A program made the translations under genes and the position numbers. Under the pieces are notes generated by a model. The model was not told the DNA's origin, made no database searches, and saw only the letters and a list, made by a program, of their open reading frames with translations. A stretch of DNA of 64,000 nt from Scenedesmus sp. ARA3 (Eukaryota > Chlorophyta > Chlorophyceae > Sphaeropleales > Scenedesmaceae), in assembly GCA_004335835.1 (NCBI GenBank), contig RWJK01001756.1, forward strand, positions 35,218 through 99,217, in the 5' to 3' direction. Every line of letters begins with the position of its first letter. Position 1 is the stretch's first letter. This document shows positions 11,738 to 23,600 of the stretch, piece after piece.

Positions 11738-11831
<94 letters not shown>

Positions 11832-12065
11832 TACATTCAGCAACAGCGTGTGCCGTGCATCAGCGTGAAGTATGAAGCTAGCGCGCCAGCGATAACATAG
11901 GAGCTGAATGCAGGTGTTTCGACACAAATCCACTGTACTGTATGCGCGGCAACAGATGAGCGGCGGCTTCCTTCGCTGCAGCAGGAGCAGGGGTTGTATG
12001 CACGCTCAGTCAAATGCTTCACGCACCCAGCTGCGGGCGCTAGCAGCAAGCCTGATTCTGTTAGT

Positions 12066-12123
<58 letters not shown>

Positions 12124-12910
12124 TCACCTCATGCCTGCTTTGCCGTCCGGGTAGTAATTGATGAGCAGCGAGTCGAATGCCTCACCAGTCACTTCCCGCA
12201 AAACTTCACGCACCTGCAGCAGCACAGGTTTCAGCACAGATTTCAGCAAAAGTTTCAGCACACGTAGCGTAGGGCTGATGAGCAGGGGATTGAACGCCTC
12301 GCCAGTCCGCCTCCGCCCCACCCTTCCCGCCTTGCAGAGCTGCTTGCACCTGCAGCAGCACAAAGAGTGTGTCTCACCTGTGGACAGGTTGGCGAGATGC
12401 CTCCCGCTTGCGGCTGCATCTCCTTGCCTGAATACTTGAAAGTGGCACCTGAATTGCCATCACAAATCGAATAACAAGCATGGTGAACAGATATGCCCCT
12501 CACCTGTGCACACGTCTGTGACATGCCTCCGGCTTGCGGCTGCATCTCCTTGCCCGAATATTTGAAAGCGGCAGCTAATTGCTATCACAAATCAAATAAC
12601 AAGCATGATGAAAAGATATGCCCCTCACCTGTGCACAGGTCTGTGACATGCCTCCTGCTTGCGGCTGCATCTCCTTGCCCGAATAATTGAAAGTAGCGCC
12701 AATGTCACTCTGCCACCCTGTTAGCCGTGCCTCAGGCACCGCCCTGCTGCCGCCGGCGTCATCTGACAGGTAGATGACGTCACGTGACAGTGTTACTTCT
12801 GAAGTGACATCATTCAAACGCAGCTGCGGCATCAGGTTTGGCAGCACCAGGAATGGCACTGCCATTTGGGCCTGGAAGGGACCTGACCAGCGCAGCGGCA
12901 GCCGGCAGCA

Positions 12911-12944
<34 letters not shown>

Positions 12945-12955
12945 CAGCTGTCAAT

Positions 12956-12989
<34 letters not shown>

Positions 12990-13838
12990 CACCGCCACTC
13001 CAGGGCATCGAAGTGAGCCAGGCCCCATGCCACATCAGCTAGCTGCTGCCTGTCCAGCTGCTGCAGCTGCAGCAGCGCAGCAGCGCTATAACACTGCAGG
13101 CAGCTGTGCAGCAGCAGCTGCTGCTGGGCCTCCTGCAGCTGCTGTGGCTGCATGTCTCGTGCTTCTTGAGCCCATAGCTTGACTAGGGTGCACAGCTGGT
13201 TCGGGTTTAGGGTTTGAAGGGCCTCCTGCAGAACCCTAGGAGGAGGGCAGGGTTCTACTGCAGCACTATGCTGCTGCTGCTGCTGCTGCTGGTGCTGCAT
13301 GAGTGCCTGCAAGCTGACAATGCTTGCTGGCAGCTGCTGCTGTTGCTCCTGCTGTTGCACAGGGCTCTTGGCTATTGGCGGCTGGCCCTGTGCCTGCTGC
13401 TGCTGCTGCTGCTGTTGTGGAGGGTGCTGCGGTACAGAGAGCTGTCCCTTTGTCACCTGCTGCTGCTGCTGCTGCTGTGGAAGCTTGGTGGCTGGCTTGG
13501 GCCCGCCTGCAGGTGTAACTGCCTTGCTAGACTCATCCGTGTGTTGCCTGCAGATTTGTAACAGGAAAGGGCTATATGAGGCGCAGAAGGGTTCCTGGCA
13601 TGCTGCTGCTGCTGCTGCTGGACAAGCTGCTGCTGTCATGCTGCTCAAGCAGAAGCACCAGCAGCATAAAGGTTGCTGCCATGGCTTTAAACATCGCAAA
13701 ATTTCACAAGCTCACTTACTTGCGTTTCTTAGCTGCCAGCTTTCGCTGCCGGGGACTCAGCACGCCTGGTGTTGCTGGACCTGCTGCATGCACTGCAATG
13801 CATCGCCCAGCCTTTGGCAGCGAAGCGCGCATCATCAT
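11036..13838 (-). CDS. AlkB-type 2-oxoglutarate/Fe(II) dioxygenase with poly-Gln helical N-terminus
   Basis: Likely oxidative demethylase of alkylated nucleic-acid bases. Exons (minus): 13720-13838, 12629-13547, 12128-12213, 11616-11735, 11036-11189; 465 aa plus TGA, phases consistent throughout. Residues 1-40 are basic and could be an organelle presequence. Residues 60-250 hold several poly-Gln runs around a helical stretch (about 150-225) with a QQLADVAWGLAHF motif like OPR/RAP-type algal RNA-binding repeats. The catalytic part starts near 260: a lid-like RLTGWQSD and YSG, then NYYPDG, iron ligands H377-x-D379 and H434, and 2-oxoglutarate-binding R448 in PRVSLVYK; the second Arg of the AlkB R-x5-R pair is Lys454. 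These match the AlkB family. Substrate and organelle targeting are inference. Introns contain copies of the exon 2 and exon 4 ends. Confidence 0.85.
11390..11640 (-). repeat. Copies of dioxygenase exon 4 end
   Basis: The segment coding for VRWNY and its donor (used at 11611-11640) recurs at about 11525-11548. A longer copy (including QFVFR) lies at about 11388-11465, within the following intron. Confidence 0.7.
11738..11830. repeat. Pure (GCA)31 trinucleotide tract at an acceptor
   Basis: 31 uninterrupted GCA units. On the gene strand this is a CTG tract that ends directly in the CAG acceptor of dioxygenase exon 4, so it forms the pyrimidine-containing tract of the 3' splice site. Confidence 0.95.
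12062..12121. repeat. Interrupted CAG tract
   Basis: About 19 CAG units with one CAA interruption, in the dioxygenase intron just after the exon 3 donor. Confidence 0.9.
12255..12700 (-). repeat. Copies of dioxygenase exon 2 end and exon 3 edge
   Basis: The segment coding for YSGKEMQPQAGGMSQTCAQ with its GTGAGG donor occurs at 12625-12695 (used), about 12500-12565 and about 12377-12445. A degraded copy of exon 3 with its acceptor is at about 12262-12358. Confidence 0.8.
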
Positions 13839-15854
13839 TTTTTCGAAGCTAATTATCAAGCTATGAATCGATAGTATGTGACTTTGAGTTGCCTATGTAC
13901 AACAAATTAGCAGTCAGCAGTAGTCGTGATTCGTAGAGCAGGCCAGTCTGCTGCAAGTGACGGAGAGGTGCCAAGCTTGGAACGGTTGCAAGTGCTGAAC
14001 AACAGATGTCCTGAGTTTTTTGACACACAGTACGCCTAGAAATCCATCTCGTGACAAAGTAACTGGCACAGTGCTGAGTTTGTAAGCCCTGCAACCTGTC
14101 AGCTGTCACATGGAGGCATGCGGTAGGCCACAGGTGGGACACAGCTACCTTAACTGTCAAACAGATAGGAACTAAAGTAGTGTGCTGTACTCAAAAACAG
14201 CATAAAGTTACAGGACATGCAGTAGTGAAGCTGAGATCGACGCAGGGTAAGGGAGCGGCAACAGACGCCTGGCCGGCCCCAGCGTGGTGGCCACACCCAA
14301 CACACCTGCGCGGCTGACTCAGCTCAACGCAGCAAGTTACCGTGATGGTATCCTTGCTGTGGCTTGATCAGCAAAGTATATGATGATGTGTGACATCATG
14401 GTGACCACCATCGGTGGGCGATGGCTGGTCACCAGCTGCATGGACATCCAAGCCACAACACTTCTGGACCAGCATTGCTTGCAGGTGAACGGTTGTGCAT
14501 TTACCATGCCTAAAACTTTCATATCACAACAGCTCTAGTGCACTGCTCAGCACGGCAGATGGTGCGCACCCCCCAGCTTGGCTCGCACCTCAGCTGTTGC
14601 TGCGGCTGCTGCTGCTGCTGCTCTAAGTGCAGCAGTGCCACCCTCAACCCCAGCCCTACATGCTGCCCCATGTCTTGCAGGGCCCCTGCACCAGCAACAT
14701 CATCGCAGCTCTCATCTTGTGTGAACCACAAAACCCAGCCCCTGCTAAAAACCCACAATCATGCTTATGAATCGTCACCAAATCTCACTACTCTTAAAAG
14801 GTACCACGACCCTTGCAAGCACAAGACCCCACCCAGCAGCCACATGGTTGATTGCTTGGTGATGTATGATATGACGGCGATGACGATCCAGCATCCCCAT
14901 GCATCCTGGAAAACAAACTCTTTGATTGAATCCTCATAGATACCCCAGCCCCTGGCAGCACAAGATCACAGTCAGCAGCCACATGCATCAATCACACCTG
15001 ATCCCAGCTCATCACTGGCATACAGCCAGGATTGAATGATCTTTCCTCTGTGGAAGGGTTGCACAAAAACCTTTGATTATATCCTCATGGATACCAAGCG
15101 CAGCACCACAGAGAAGCTTGTGCTGTTTCTGCAGCACCAGAGAATCAGCTACAAACATACATGCAATTGAACTACGACGGCTGCTCAGTAGCTTGGCCGA
15201 AACGCGGTGCTGCTGCTGCTGCTTCAGCGCCAGGCTCACAGCATACGTTTCTGCTGACTGCAATGCACATGTAAACGACATGCTGGCACAGGCACACCAA
15301 ACACCCAACATACTAGAAGTGCACCGCTGCCGCAGTGGCTTGAACCATGGCATGAAATCACTGCTCATTGTCTGCAAAGCCCTCCAACCCACTCAGCTCC
15401 CGCCCAGCAGTGACACAGCGCAGCACCAGCAGCGCCAGCAGCACCAGCGCCAGCGCGCCAACGATGTAACTAGGCACGCTGCGCTACTATTCAACGTCTG
15501 CAGAAGCTTCCAGGCCGCTCAACCTTCCAGGCCGCTGCTGCCCAACAGTGACAGACCGCAGCACAAGCGCCGGTGTACCCAGAGGTTGACCGATGTAACT
15601 AGACACCGCATCACTGCTAATTGTCCGCACAGCCCTCCAACCCACTCAGCTCCCGCCCAGCAGTGACACGTGCAGCACAAGCGCCAGCGCACCCAGCGCG
15701 CCACGTGCGTAACTAGTGACACCGCATCACTGCTCATTGTCTGCAAAGCCCTCTAACCCACTCAGCTCCCGGCCAGCAGTGACACGTGCAGCACCACCGG
15801 CACTGTAACCACTGCAACTCAATGTACCCAGTAACACCAGGCGCGGTGTAATCG
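13839..15854. other. Gene-poor 2 kb between dioxygenase start and giant membrane-protein stop
   Basis: This should hold the dioxygenase promoter (left) and the 3' end of the giant gene (right). Two short open readings, minus about 14519-14720 (with a Gln run) and plus about 14371-14529, look mildly coding-like but have no recognisable domain or clean start and stop, so I do not call them. The right third consists of copies of the giant gene's last coding bases. Confidence 0.4.
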
Positions 15855-15935
15855 CTACTGCTCATTGTCTGCAAAGCCCTCAAGCCCGCTCAGCTCCCGG
15901 CCAGCAGTGACACACCGCAGCACCAGCAGCGCCAG
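15365..15935 (-). repeat. Five tandem copies of the giant gene's stop-codon region
   Basis: The block coding for CVTAGRELSGLEGFADNEQ plus stop is used at 15855-15930 and repeated downstream at about 15738-15790, 15620-15675, 15505-15560 and 15365-15425. These copies are beyond the stop, in 3' UTR or flanking DNA, so the duplication process is not limited to introns. Confidence 0.8.
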
Positions 15936-16449
15936 CATCAGCGCATCCTGCAGCACTTTGAGTACGATCAGCAGCAGCAGCACAAACCCTAAACCGCTCC
16001 AGTTCAACCCTGGCAGCGTCAGCAGCAGCACTAGCAGCGCCAGCAGTTGTAGCCAGCAGCACTGTGTGAATAGCAGCCTTTCCATGCTAGTAGTGCAGCC
16101 CACCATCAACTGCCAGGTGAGGAAGCATGCAGATGCCACCATCATCATCACTAGCAGTGCCTGCACCTGCGGCGGCTGCCGCATGCTAGTGACACTGGCT
16201 ATGAAGATGACCGTGAACTTCAGAACTTCACGCAGCAGCAGCCACCACCAGCGCCACTTCACGTTCCACACCGCCAGCCCGGCACACTGCAGCCCGTTCA
16301 CGCCGTGCTTCACGGTGTGAACTTGGCACTTCCTGACACACTTCTCGACGAAGTTCACGACAAGGCTGCACGGCAGGCCCCACACCAGCCGCCAGAGCTT
16401 GCCAAACAAGCCGCGCGGCTTGCTGCTGCTGCTGCCGCCAGTAGGGCCA

Positions 16450-16482
<33 letters not shown>

Positions 16483-17767
16483 CCAGCGCTGCTTGGCGTT
16501 GGGCTCAGAGCCGGGGTGCTGCAGCTGCTGAGGGGAGACAAGCCTGATGCACCCTGCTGCTGCTGCTGTTGCAGGTGCAGGGCAGCGCTGCCACCTGTTG
16601 CAAAAGGCGTGCTGAAGTCAGGCTGCGGCGTGCGCGGTGCTACTGCAGCATTGCCTGCTGCTGCTGCTGCTGCTGCTGCTGGCTTCACAGACGGCATCGC
16701 TGCCAGGCCGTTCGATTTGCTGGCCTGCAGCTTTGCCGCTGCCGCTGCTGCTGCTGCTGCTACTGCTGCTGCTGCTGCTGGGGATGTGACTGGGCCGCTT
16801 TCTGTCTCAATGATCCTCCCAGACGGCCTGCCCCAGGTGACCCGCTGCTGCTGCTGCTGCTGCTGCTGCCATGGGGTCTTGGCACTGCCAGCTGCTGCAG
16901 AGCTGGCTAGACTGCTGTGCAGCTGGATGCCTGCTGTACTGCCTGCTGTACCGCCTGCTGTACCGCCTCCTAGGCTCACCACTGTACTGCCTGCAGGACT
17001 CGCCAATGTACTGCATGCTGTACTGCCTGCTGTACTGCCTGTACTGCCCTTGGCCACAGGCCACGCCAGCACCAGCAGCAGCCAGGCATAAGCAGCCAGC
17101 AGCGGCAGGCCCAGCAGTACAGCAAACACTACTACAGCCATGTGCTGGCTGCTCCAGCACTTGAGCTGCAGGTCTGGAACCCAGAAGTTCACACCCGCCA
17201 GGTCAATTTCACCGGGAACTCTTGGCGGCCCTGCCAACCGCATGCAAGTGAATGTGCCGATCACGGTAGTGCTGTAGAAAGCAAAGCAGTACGACATGGC
17301 AGCTACAGCTAGTGCTGTTAGTAACACCCACGTGCTGCGCTTCTTGGGCCAGAAGCGCTTCTTCACGCCCCTTTTCAGGGACTTCCAGCGCTGCACTGTG
17401 AAGTTCATGGTGGACTCCTTGGGTGAAGTTCCCGCTCCGCCGGACTTCTCACCAGCTGTGCCGTCACTGTCGCGGCTGCTCACACTGAACTTCCCACTGC
17501 TGCCCAACTTCCCGCTGTTGCTGAGCCGTGTCTGCAGCAGTGTGGAAAGGTGCATCAGACTGAGCTTCGGTCGTGCTCCCCCTGCTGCTGCTGCTGGTGC
17601 TGCTGCTGCTGCTGCTGGTTTGTCACTAACTGTTACAAAGTCAGCTGGCGGCAGCGGTGAGTCATCATAGTCAACTGCATAGTCAGCAGCTGAAGTGGCA
17701 TCTTCATCCTCCTCCCCTAAGCTATACATGACCTGCAGCTTGCTGCTGTTGTTGCGCTTCTGCAGAC

Positions 17768-17799
<32 letters not shown>

Positions 17800-20620
17800 T
17801 CCTGCCCTGCTGCTGCTGTTGCCGCCGCGTCGTCTACTGCTGCTGCTGCAGCAGCGTCTGACAGCCCTGAGTCTGAGTGGCCGAAGCACAGGCTGCTGTC
17901 TGCAGAGGGGTGACGCTGCAGACCATCGGCAGCAGCAGCAGCAGCAGCAGCAGTAGCGGCAGCAGCAGCAGTGTCTGCTGCCGGGTGCTGGCTGGGCCCC
18001 TTGGGCTGCGTGATGTAGCTCTTGAAGCGGCCCTTGATGGCCAGCACCAGCGGCAGCAGCAGCGCGGTGTACAGCACTGCAGCAGCAAGACAACAGCACA
18101 TTGCAACCAGTTGTTAGGCGCCAAGATAACAGCAATCCAAGCAGGGACTCGCGCGTGACAGCCGCTTTTGTTGTTGCCTGTGCACGATCCAGGCGTCAGA
18201 AAGCGCTGCGGTACATTATGCACGGCAGGGCAAGGTTAAACTCCACAATGCACAATGGCAGTTCAGCTTCAAAGCGCCCCTTGATGGCCAGCACTAGCGG
18301 CAGCAGCAGCGCGGTGCACAGCACTGCAACAGCCAAAAGCTCAGCACATTGCAGACAGTACGGCACCATTTCTGCAACCAAGTACAGCACGCAACAGAGG
18401 CGTTCGCTGTTATGGCGCAAGGCGTCGGCATAAATTGACAGCTGCACGGATCTCATGCGGTAGCAGCAGATCCTGCAAAAATCCTTCCGTGTCCTGGCGC
18501 AACTGGCTTGCAAGTTTTTTCCTGAGAAAACTGCCACTTCACCAAACTTGACTTCACTGCCATTGATTTGGCAACCCACCTGGCAGCAGCATGACCAGGA
18601 TGGACTGCAGCACTGCCCAAGAGGCTGCGCTGTAGCCAGGGATGAGGCACTCAAAGGCCACCCACTGCCACGTGCTGGCTTGAGTCTTGAACCCCCCAAA
18701 CCACTAGCAGCATACAAAAGACTGCCACATCACCCTGCTCACACTCCACTCAGCTACAGGCAAAAGCCAAAACTCCCGGCAAGACGCAACCCACCTGGCA
18801 GCAGCATGACCAGGATGGACTGCAGCACTGCTCCAGATGCCGCACTGTAGCCAGGGATGAGGCACTCGAAAGCCACCCACTGCCACGTGTTGGCCTGAGT
18901 CATCAAGACTGCTGACAATCCTGCAGCCACCCAGTCTGGCAGCAGCCACATGAGGTCCTGCGACAGGATGACTGCTGCAATCTGAGCAAAGTCCAGCAGC
19001 ACCTGCAGCAGCAGCAGCATGTCCAACGCATGCAAGTAAGGGAACACGGTGGTTTCTGGGTTAGCTTTCATTGGCCCATCGCTTTCAGCAGTTGCAATGC
19101 ACAGTGGCTGCTTTCGTCCCTCTATACTCAAACCAGTTGAATATGGCATATGATGTGTTTAAAAAAAGGTGCGCATTCACGAGGCTCACCTGCACCAGGC
19201 AGGCCAGGTGCCGCACAGCCAGCAGCAGCAGCGCCGCTTTCTTGGCAGCATGCTTGCGTGCCGCTGCTTTTGCAGCCACTCCTGCCGCATCCAGCTGCCC
19301 CGGCCCTGCTCCACTTGCTGCTGCTGCTGCCGCACTGCCTGCTGCTGCTGCTGCTGCTGATGGCGACTCCCCTAGGTTGTGTGGCAGTGCATTGACAAGC
19401 TTTATGGCAAGGGACCACTGCGTACTGAGCTGCTGATTCAGCGCATAAAAGTTGCTGTTGGCCTGCTGCAAAGCACTGCCGCTACGCTGCAGAATGCTGC
19501 TGCTGCGCTGCAAAAAGGAGCCGCCAGCAGATCCCACGCGCTGCACGAAGGACTGCCGCTGCTGTCGCAGCTGTGCTAAGCCCCGCGCAGCCGGTGGGTG
19601 GTGTAATCCGTGCACGGGATTATGCTCGTTCAGCTGCGCGTGGCGATGCGCTGCGCCGCCTGCTGCTGCTGCTGCTCCTGGGGTAGATTTGGCCCTTGCT
19701 GCCAGCTGCTTGGAATCCCAGCTTGCAGTGAAGCTTGATTTAGGGCTAGACAGATTAGGCTGACTGTGGAAGGGCCCTGCTGCATCTGCTGGCTCAGCAG
19801 CAGCATCAGCAAATGAGGAAAAGGATGACTCTGCGCGTGATATGTTGGATGGATGACGCCGGCCCAGCAGTGCCCCCACCACTGACGCAAAGCCGCCGGC
19901 TGCTGGCGCTGTTGCTGCTGCTGCGTCTGTAGCGGCAGCCTTCTGCTGCTGCTGCTGCTGTTTGCGAGAGTGGCCTGATCCGGATCCAGATTTGCGGCTC
20001 TTGTGTAGGGACGCCTCGCCTTCTTTCTCTCCTTCTGTTATGTCTTCTAGATAAGCCAGATCTGAGGGCCCTTCGCCATCAGATTGCACCCCTTCGTCAT
20101 CACTGACAACACTGCTAGCCACGCTTGGGGTTCTGGAGCCGCCCAAAACCCTGGCAAGCAGGCCTGGCTGTGTACGGCCGGACTTGGTGGGGCTGTGAGA
20201 GCCGCCGCAATCATCTTCGAGGGTATCTGCATCACCTACACTGGATGCTGCGACTGATGGAGCGCCAACGGATGCTGCAAACGATGGCGCGGATGACACT
20301 GCTGCTGCTGCTGCTACAGCCTCCTCTCTTTTCCTTGCTGCTGTGGCGGTCCTCCGCATACTAGGCTTCCACATGCTCAAGGAGTGCTTTAAGCTTTGTG
20401 CCATTGCCGGTGGCAGCACCGTAGCTCGGAACTTCGATTCTTTCCGGAACTGCCGGTCGTCGCCTTGCTTCAAACTGTCGAGGATTGCTGCTGCGGGCGA
20501 GTCGCACAGCCAGCCCAAACCCACCCACAGCAGCGCCAATAACAGCACAAATAACATATCCACGAGCCTCGCCAGTAGGAACCGCAGCCAGGCGAGAAGC
20601 ACGTGCGGACATTTGGTGCA
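15855..20620 (-). other. Giant protein: multi-pass membrane C-terminus
   Basis: Hydrophobic segments include MLFVLLLALLWVGLGWL, LLLLAVRHLACLVQVLL, VLYTALLLPLVLA, VLLTALAVAAMSYCFAF, VVVFAVLLGLPLLAAYAWLL, VQALLVMMMVASACFL, LLALLVLLLTLPGL and LGFVLLLLIVLKVL. They are separated by three long Ser/Ala/Gln-rich, charged loops. A WRWWWLLLREVLKF stretch precedes the last group, a pattern common in this TRP-like algal and fungal membrane domain. Confidence 0.75.
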
Positions 20621-23600
20621 TCTCTGTGCTGCCTGGCCGTATGCTTGGTGGATTGCTGACGTGTCGGTTGGCGGGTTGACGAGGACGGGGCCGTCCCGAG
20701 CGAAGGAGTAGCCGAGTTTGGTGCTCTGGCCCTTCAGCAGCAGCTGCTGCTGCAGCTGCTGCGGCGAGATCCACGCGTTGCGCCCTGGGCGGTAGCAGCC
20801 ACTGCAAACGTGTGCAAGCAGTTGCAGCACGGAGCGCGGGAGTCAGACTCTGACAGTTGAAACACAGCAGATTGTCAGCGTATGCATGTCAGGCAACGTC
20901 ACAATCGCCAGCAGATGCCAGAGCACAAAAAGGCAACCCACTATGGATACCCTGCAGCCTCACCTGCAGAAGGGCCCCACATAGCATGTGCTGCACTGCA
21001 TGGCGTCATAGGGCTTGGGGTCTATCCCGTTGGGGTCTTCACAGCACCACCCCAAACATGTTCTTGTGCAGACTGCACCTGAGCTGTCACCACCAACCCG
21101 TGCCACACAACAGAGTCTCCCGCTGCAAGAGCAGGCCCCTGCACCTCAACATCAGTCGTTCACAAACCCTAAATCCTCCAAAACCCTGACGCCATTGCTG
21201 TCTGCAGCCTCACCTGCAGAAGGGCCCCAGATAGCCGGAGCTGCACTGCATCGCGTGTACGGTAGGGCCAGAACCGGCTTCTTTATGGTTTGTATAATGG
21301 TGACAGGGCCCACATACAACCACCTCTCTCAACGCGTCTATGCACAGCCTCACCTGCGGAAGGGCCCAACGTAGCCGGTGCTGCACTGCATGGCGTTGTA
21401 GGGCTTGGGGTCTATCTCTTTGGGGGTTTCACAGCACCACCCCAAACATCTACCGTGCAGGCCGCACATGAATTGCCACCACCAACCCTGCCAAAAAAAC
21501 AGAATCTTCCGACGCAAGACAAGCACGCCCCTGCAACTCAGCAGCTGTCATTCACAAACCCTCCAATCCTCCAAAACCCTGAACCGTTGCAGCTGCAGCC
21601 TCACCTGCAGAAGGGCCCCACATAGCCGGAGCTGCACTGCATCGCGTTGTAGGGCTTGGGGTCTATCTCCCTGGGGTTTGAGAAGCGGCGGTTGGTGCAC
21701 TGCAGGCCCTGCAGGTTCTGCATGGCTGCTGTGTCACGAGTGCAGGCGGCCATGTTGGGGCAGGCGTGGATGTAGGTGCTGCGCGGGTGCACCTGGAAAC
21801 AGCCCTGCAAAACATAACAAACATGATTTTGGGTGTGTAAGTATTGATTCAGGGCTGTTGGGAGGTGGAGATGCAGGCGTGCATGTTGGGGCAGGCGCGG
21901 ATGTAGGTGCTGCGCGGGTGCACATGAAAGCAGCCCTGCAGCATAAAGAAACAGGGATACAGAGGAGGTTTTAGAAGTGGAGGTGCATGCTTGCGTGTTG
22001 GGGCAGGCGTGGATGTATGTGCTGCGCGGGTGCACCAGGAAACAGCCCTGTAAGGAAAAGGATGAAAAAGAAGGCACGAGTTTGGGCTCAGGGGCTGAAG
22101 GTGCAGGCGGCCATGTTGGGACAGGCGCGAATGTAGGTGCTGCGCGGGTGCACATGAAAGCAGCCCTGCAGCATAAAGACACAGGTGGATTTCTGCAGAA
22201 GTGACGTTACAGGCGTGCATGTTGAGGCAGGCGCGGGTGTAGGTGCTGCGGGTGTAGGTGCTGCGGGGGTGAAGCACACTCTCCTGAAACCTTGGTTTTT
22301 TTTGCAAACTTACCTGGGAGGGGATCACCATGCCTGCCACGCAGATGCCCCTCGCAGGGCAGGGCATGCAGGCCCCCAGCGCTTCAGCAGCCCCTTCCAC
22401 CAGGCTGATCTGCACAGCGCAACACACAGCAAAAACTCTTAGTGGCAGAGCAAGGTAGAGGATCGGCATGTACCTGGGACCCTGGTTTGAACCCTACTCA
22501 AAGCGCAAGTAGCTGGGCATAAAAAAAAACAGCAACCGCAATCCGCCAGCAGTGAAAATACTCAATCGAAGCTCACCTGCAGGCGCTCTGCCCCCGAGCC
22601 GCTGCCCTGGCGCCCTGCCGCAGCACCGCTGCTGTTGTGGCCGCTGTGAGTTTGGTATGCATTGAAGCTGAAAAAGGGTGCGGCACACATGTAGCAGAGG
22701 GTGTTGCTGCTGCTTTGGGCGATGCTGGTGTTGCCGATGTCGCTGCTGCTGATGCTCTGGCCGGGCAGGCAGGGCCGCACGTTGAAGCTGATGTTCGAGG
22801 AGAGCGCCTGAAGAGCAGCAGCAGCAGCAGCAGCAGAGGTGCGACAAGCACCAGCAGTGCGCCGGTCTGTGATACGATCGGATACTTGGAGTGTGGCGGC
22901 AATGCTCAAAACCTTGAGGGGCTGTTAATTCCACTGATTACAAGCGCCAGGTCAGCGGCGGGTATTTGCAGTTGCGCTGAGGATGCTGCACACACCGCCT
23001 GCACTAGCAGCACGACCAGCAGTCCAACAGGTACAGCCAAACTTAGCAGGCGCGGCTCACCTGTGCCGCGCTGCCTGCTGCCGGCCAGCCCACCATGGCC
23101 AGTATGACATTGCTGTCGGGGTGCAGGCTCAGCGACAGCCCTGACAGCATGGCACTGCCACAGCTCACCCAGAACAGGCACCAAAAAAGCACACAATTTA
23201 AACACATGAATGCCCAAACAACAATGTATGTCTGCTTGTTGGTGCTGCCTTCTAGTAACGCTCCTGTGCGCTGCTGCCTACTGCGGGCCAGCCAACCATG
23301 GCCAGCGTCATATTGCTGCTTGCTGACTTGTTGAAACTCAGCTACCGGGCTGCTGTCAAGCCTGAGCCGTCATTCCTCATTCCAACAGGCACACACAACA
23401 ACGCGGAGGAGGGCCCTCACCTGTGCGCTGCTCCCTTGAGCTGGCCAGCCCACCATGGCCAGCGTCACATTGCTGTCGGGGTGCAGGCTCAGCGACAGCA
23501 AAGTACTGCTGTGGCTGCCGCTGCTCACACAGAACAGGCACTCTAAAGCAGAACAGGCACTCAAAAGCACACAAAACAATCACCCAAATGCACAAACAAA

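Larger units (their letters stand above)
20700..22409 (-). other. Giant protein: GCC2/GCC3-like Cys-rich module
   Basis: Residues about 1592-1705 show ACMPCPARGICVAG, then CPNMAAC, QCSSGYVGPFC and SGCYRPG. This Cys spacing is typical of the GCC2/GCC3 (ephrin-receptor-like) module that sits between extracellular repeats and the membrane part in algal surface proteins. Confidence 0.7.

Noticed and set aside
11673..12127. Long open frames of poly-Leu, poly-Gln, poly-Ala or poly-Cys on both strands
   Set aside because: They arise from CAG/CTG tracts that are open in all frames; no domain, start context or splice consistency.
14519..14758. Possible small minus-strand gene with a Gln run
   Set aside because: About 80 codons, no domain, no clear splice partners; composition is explained by a CTG tract.
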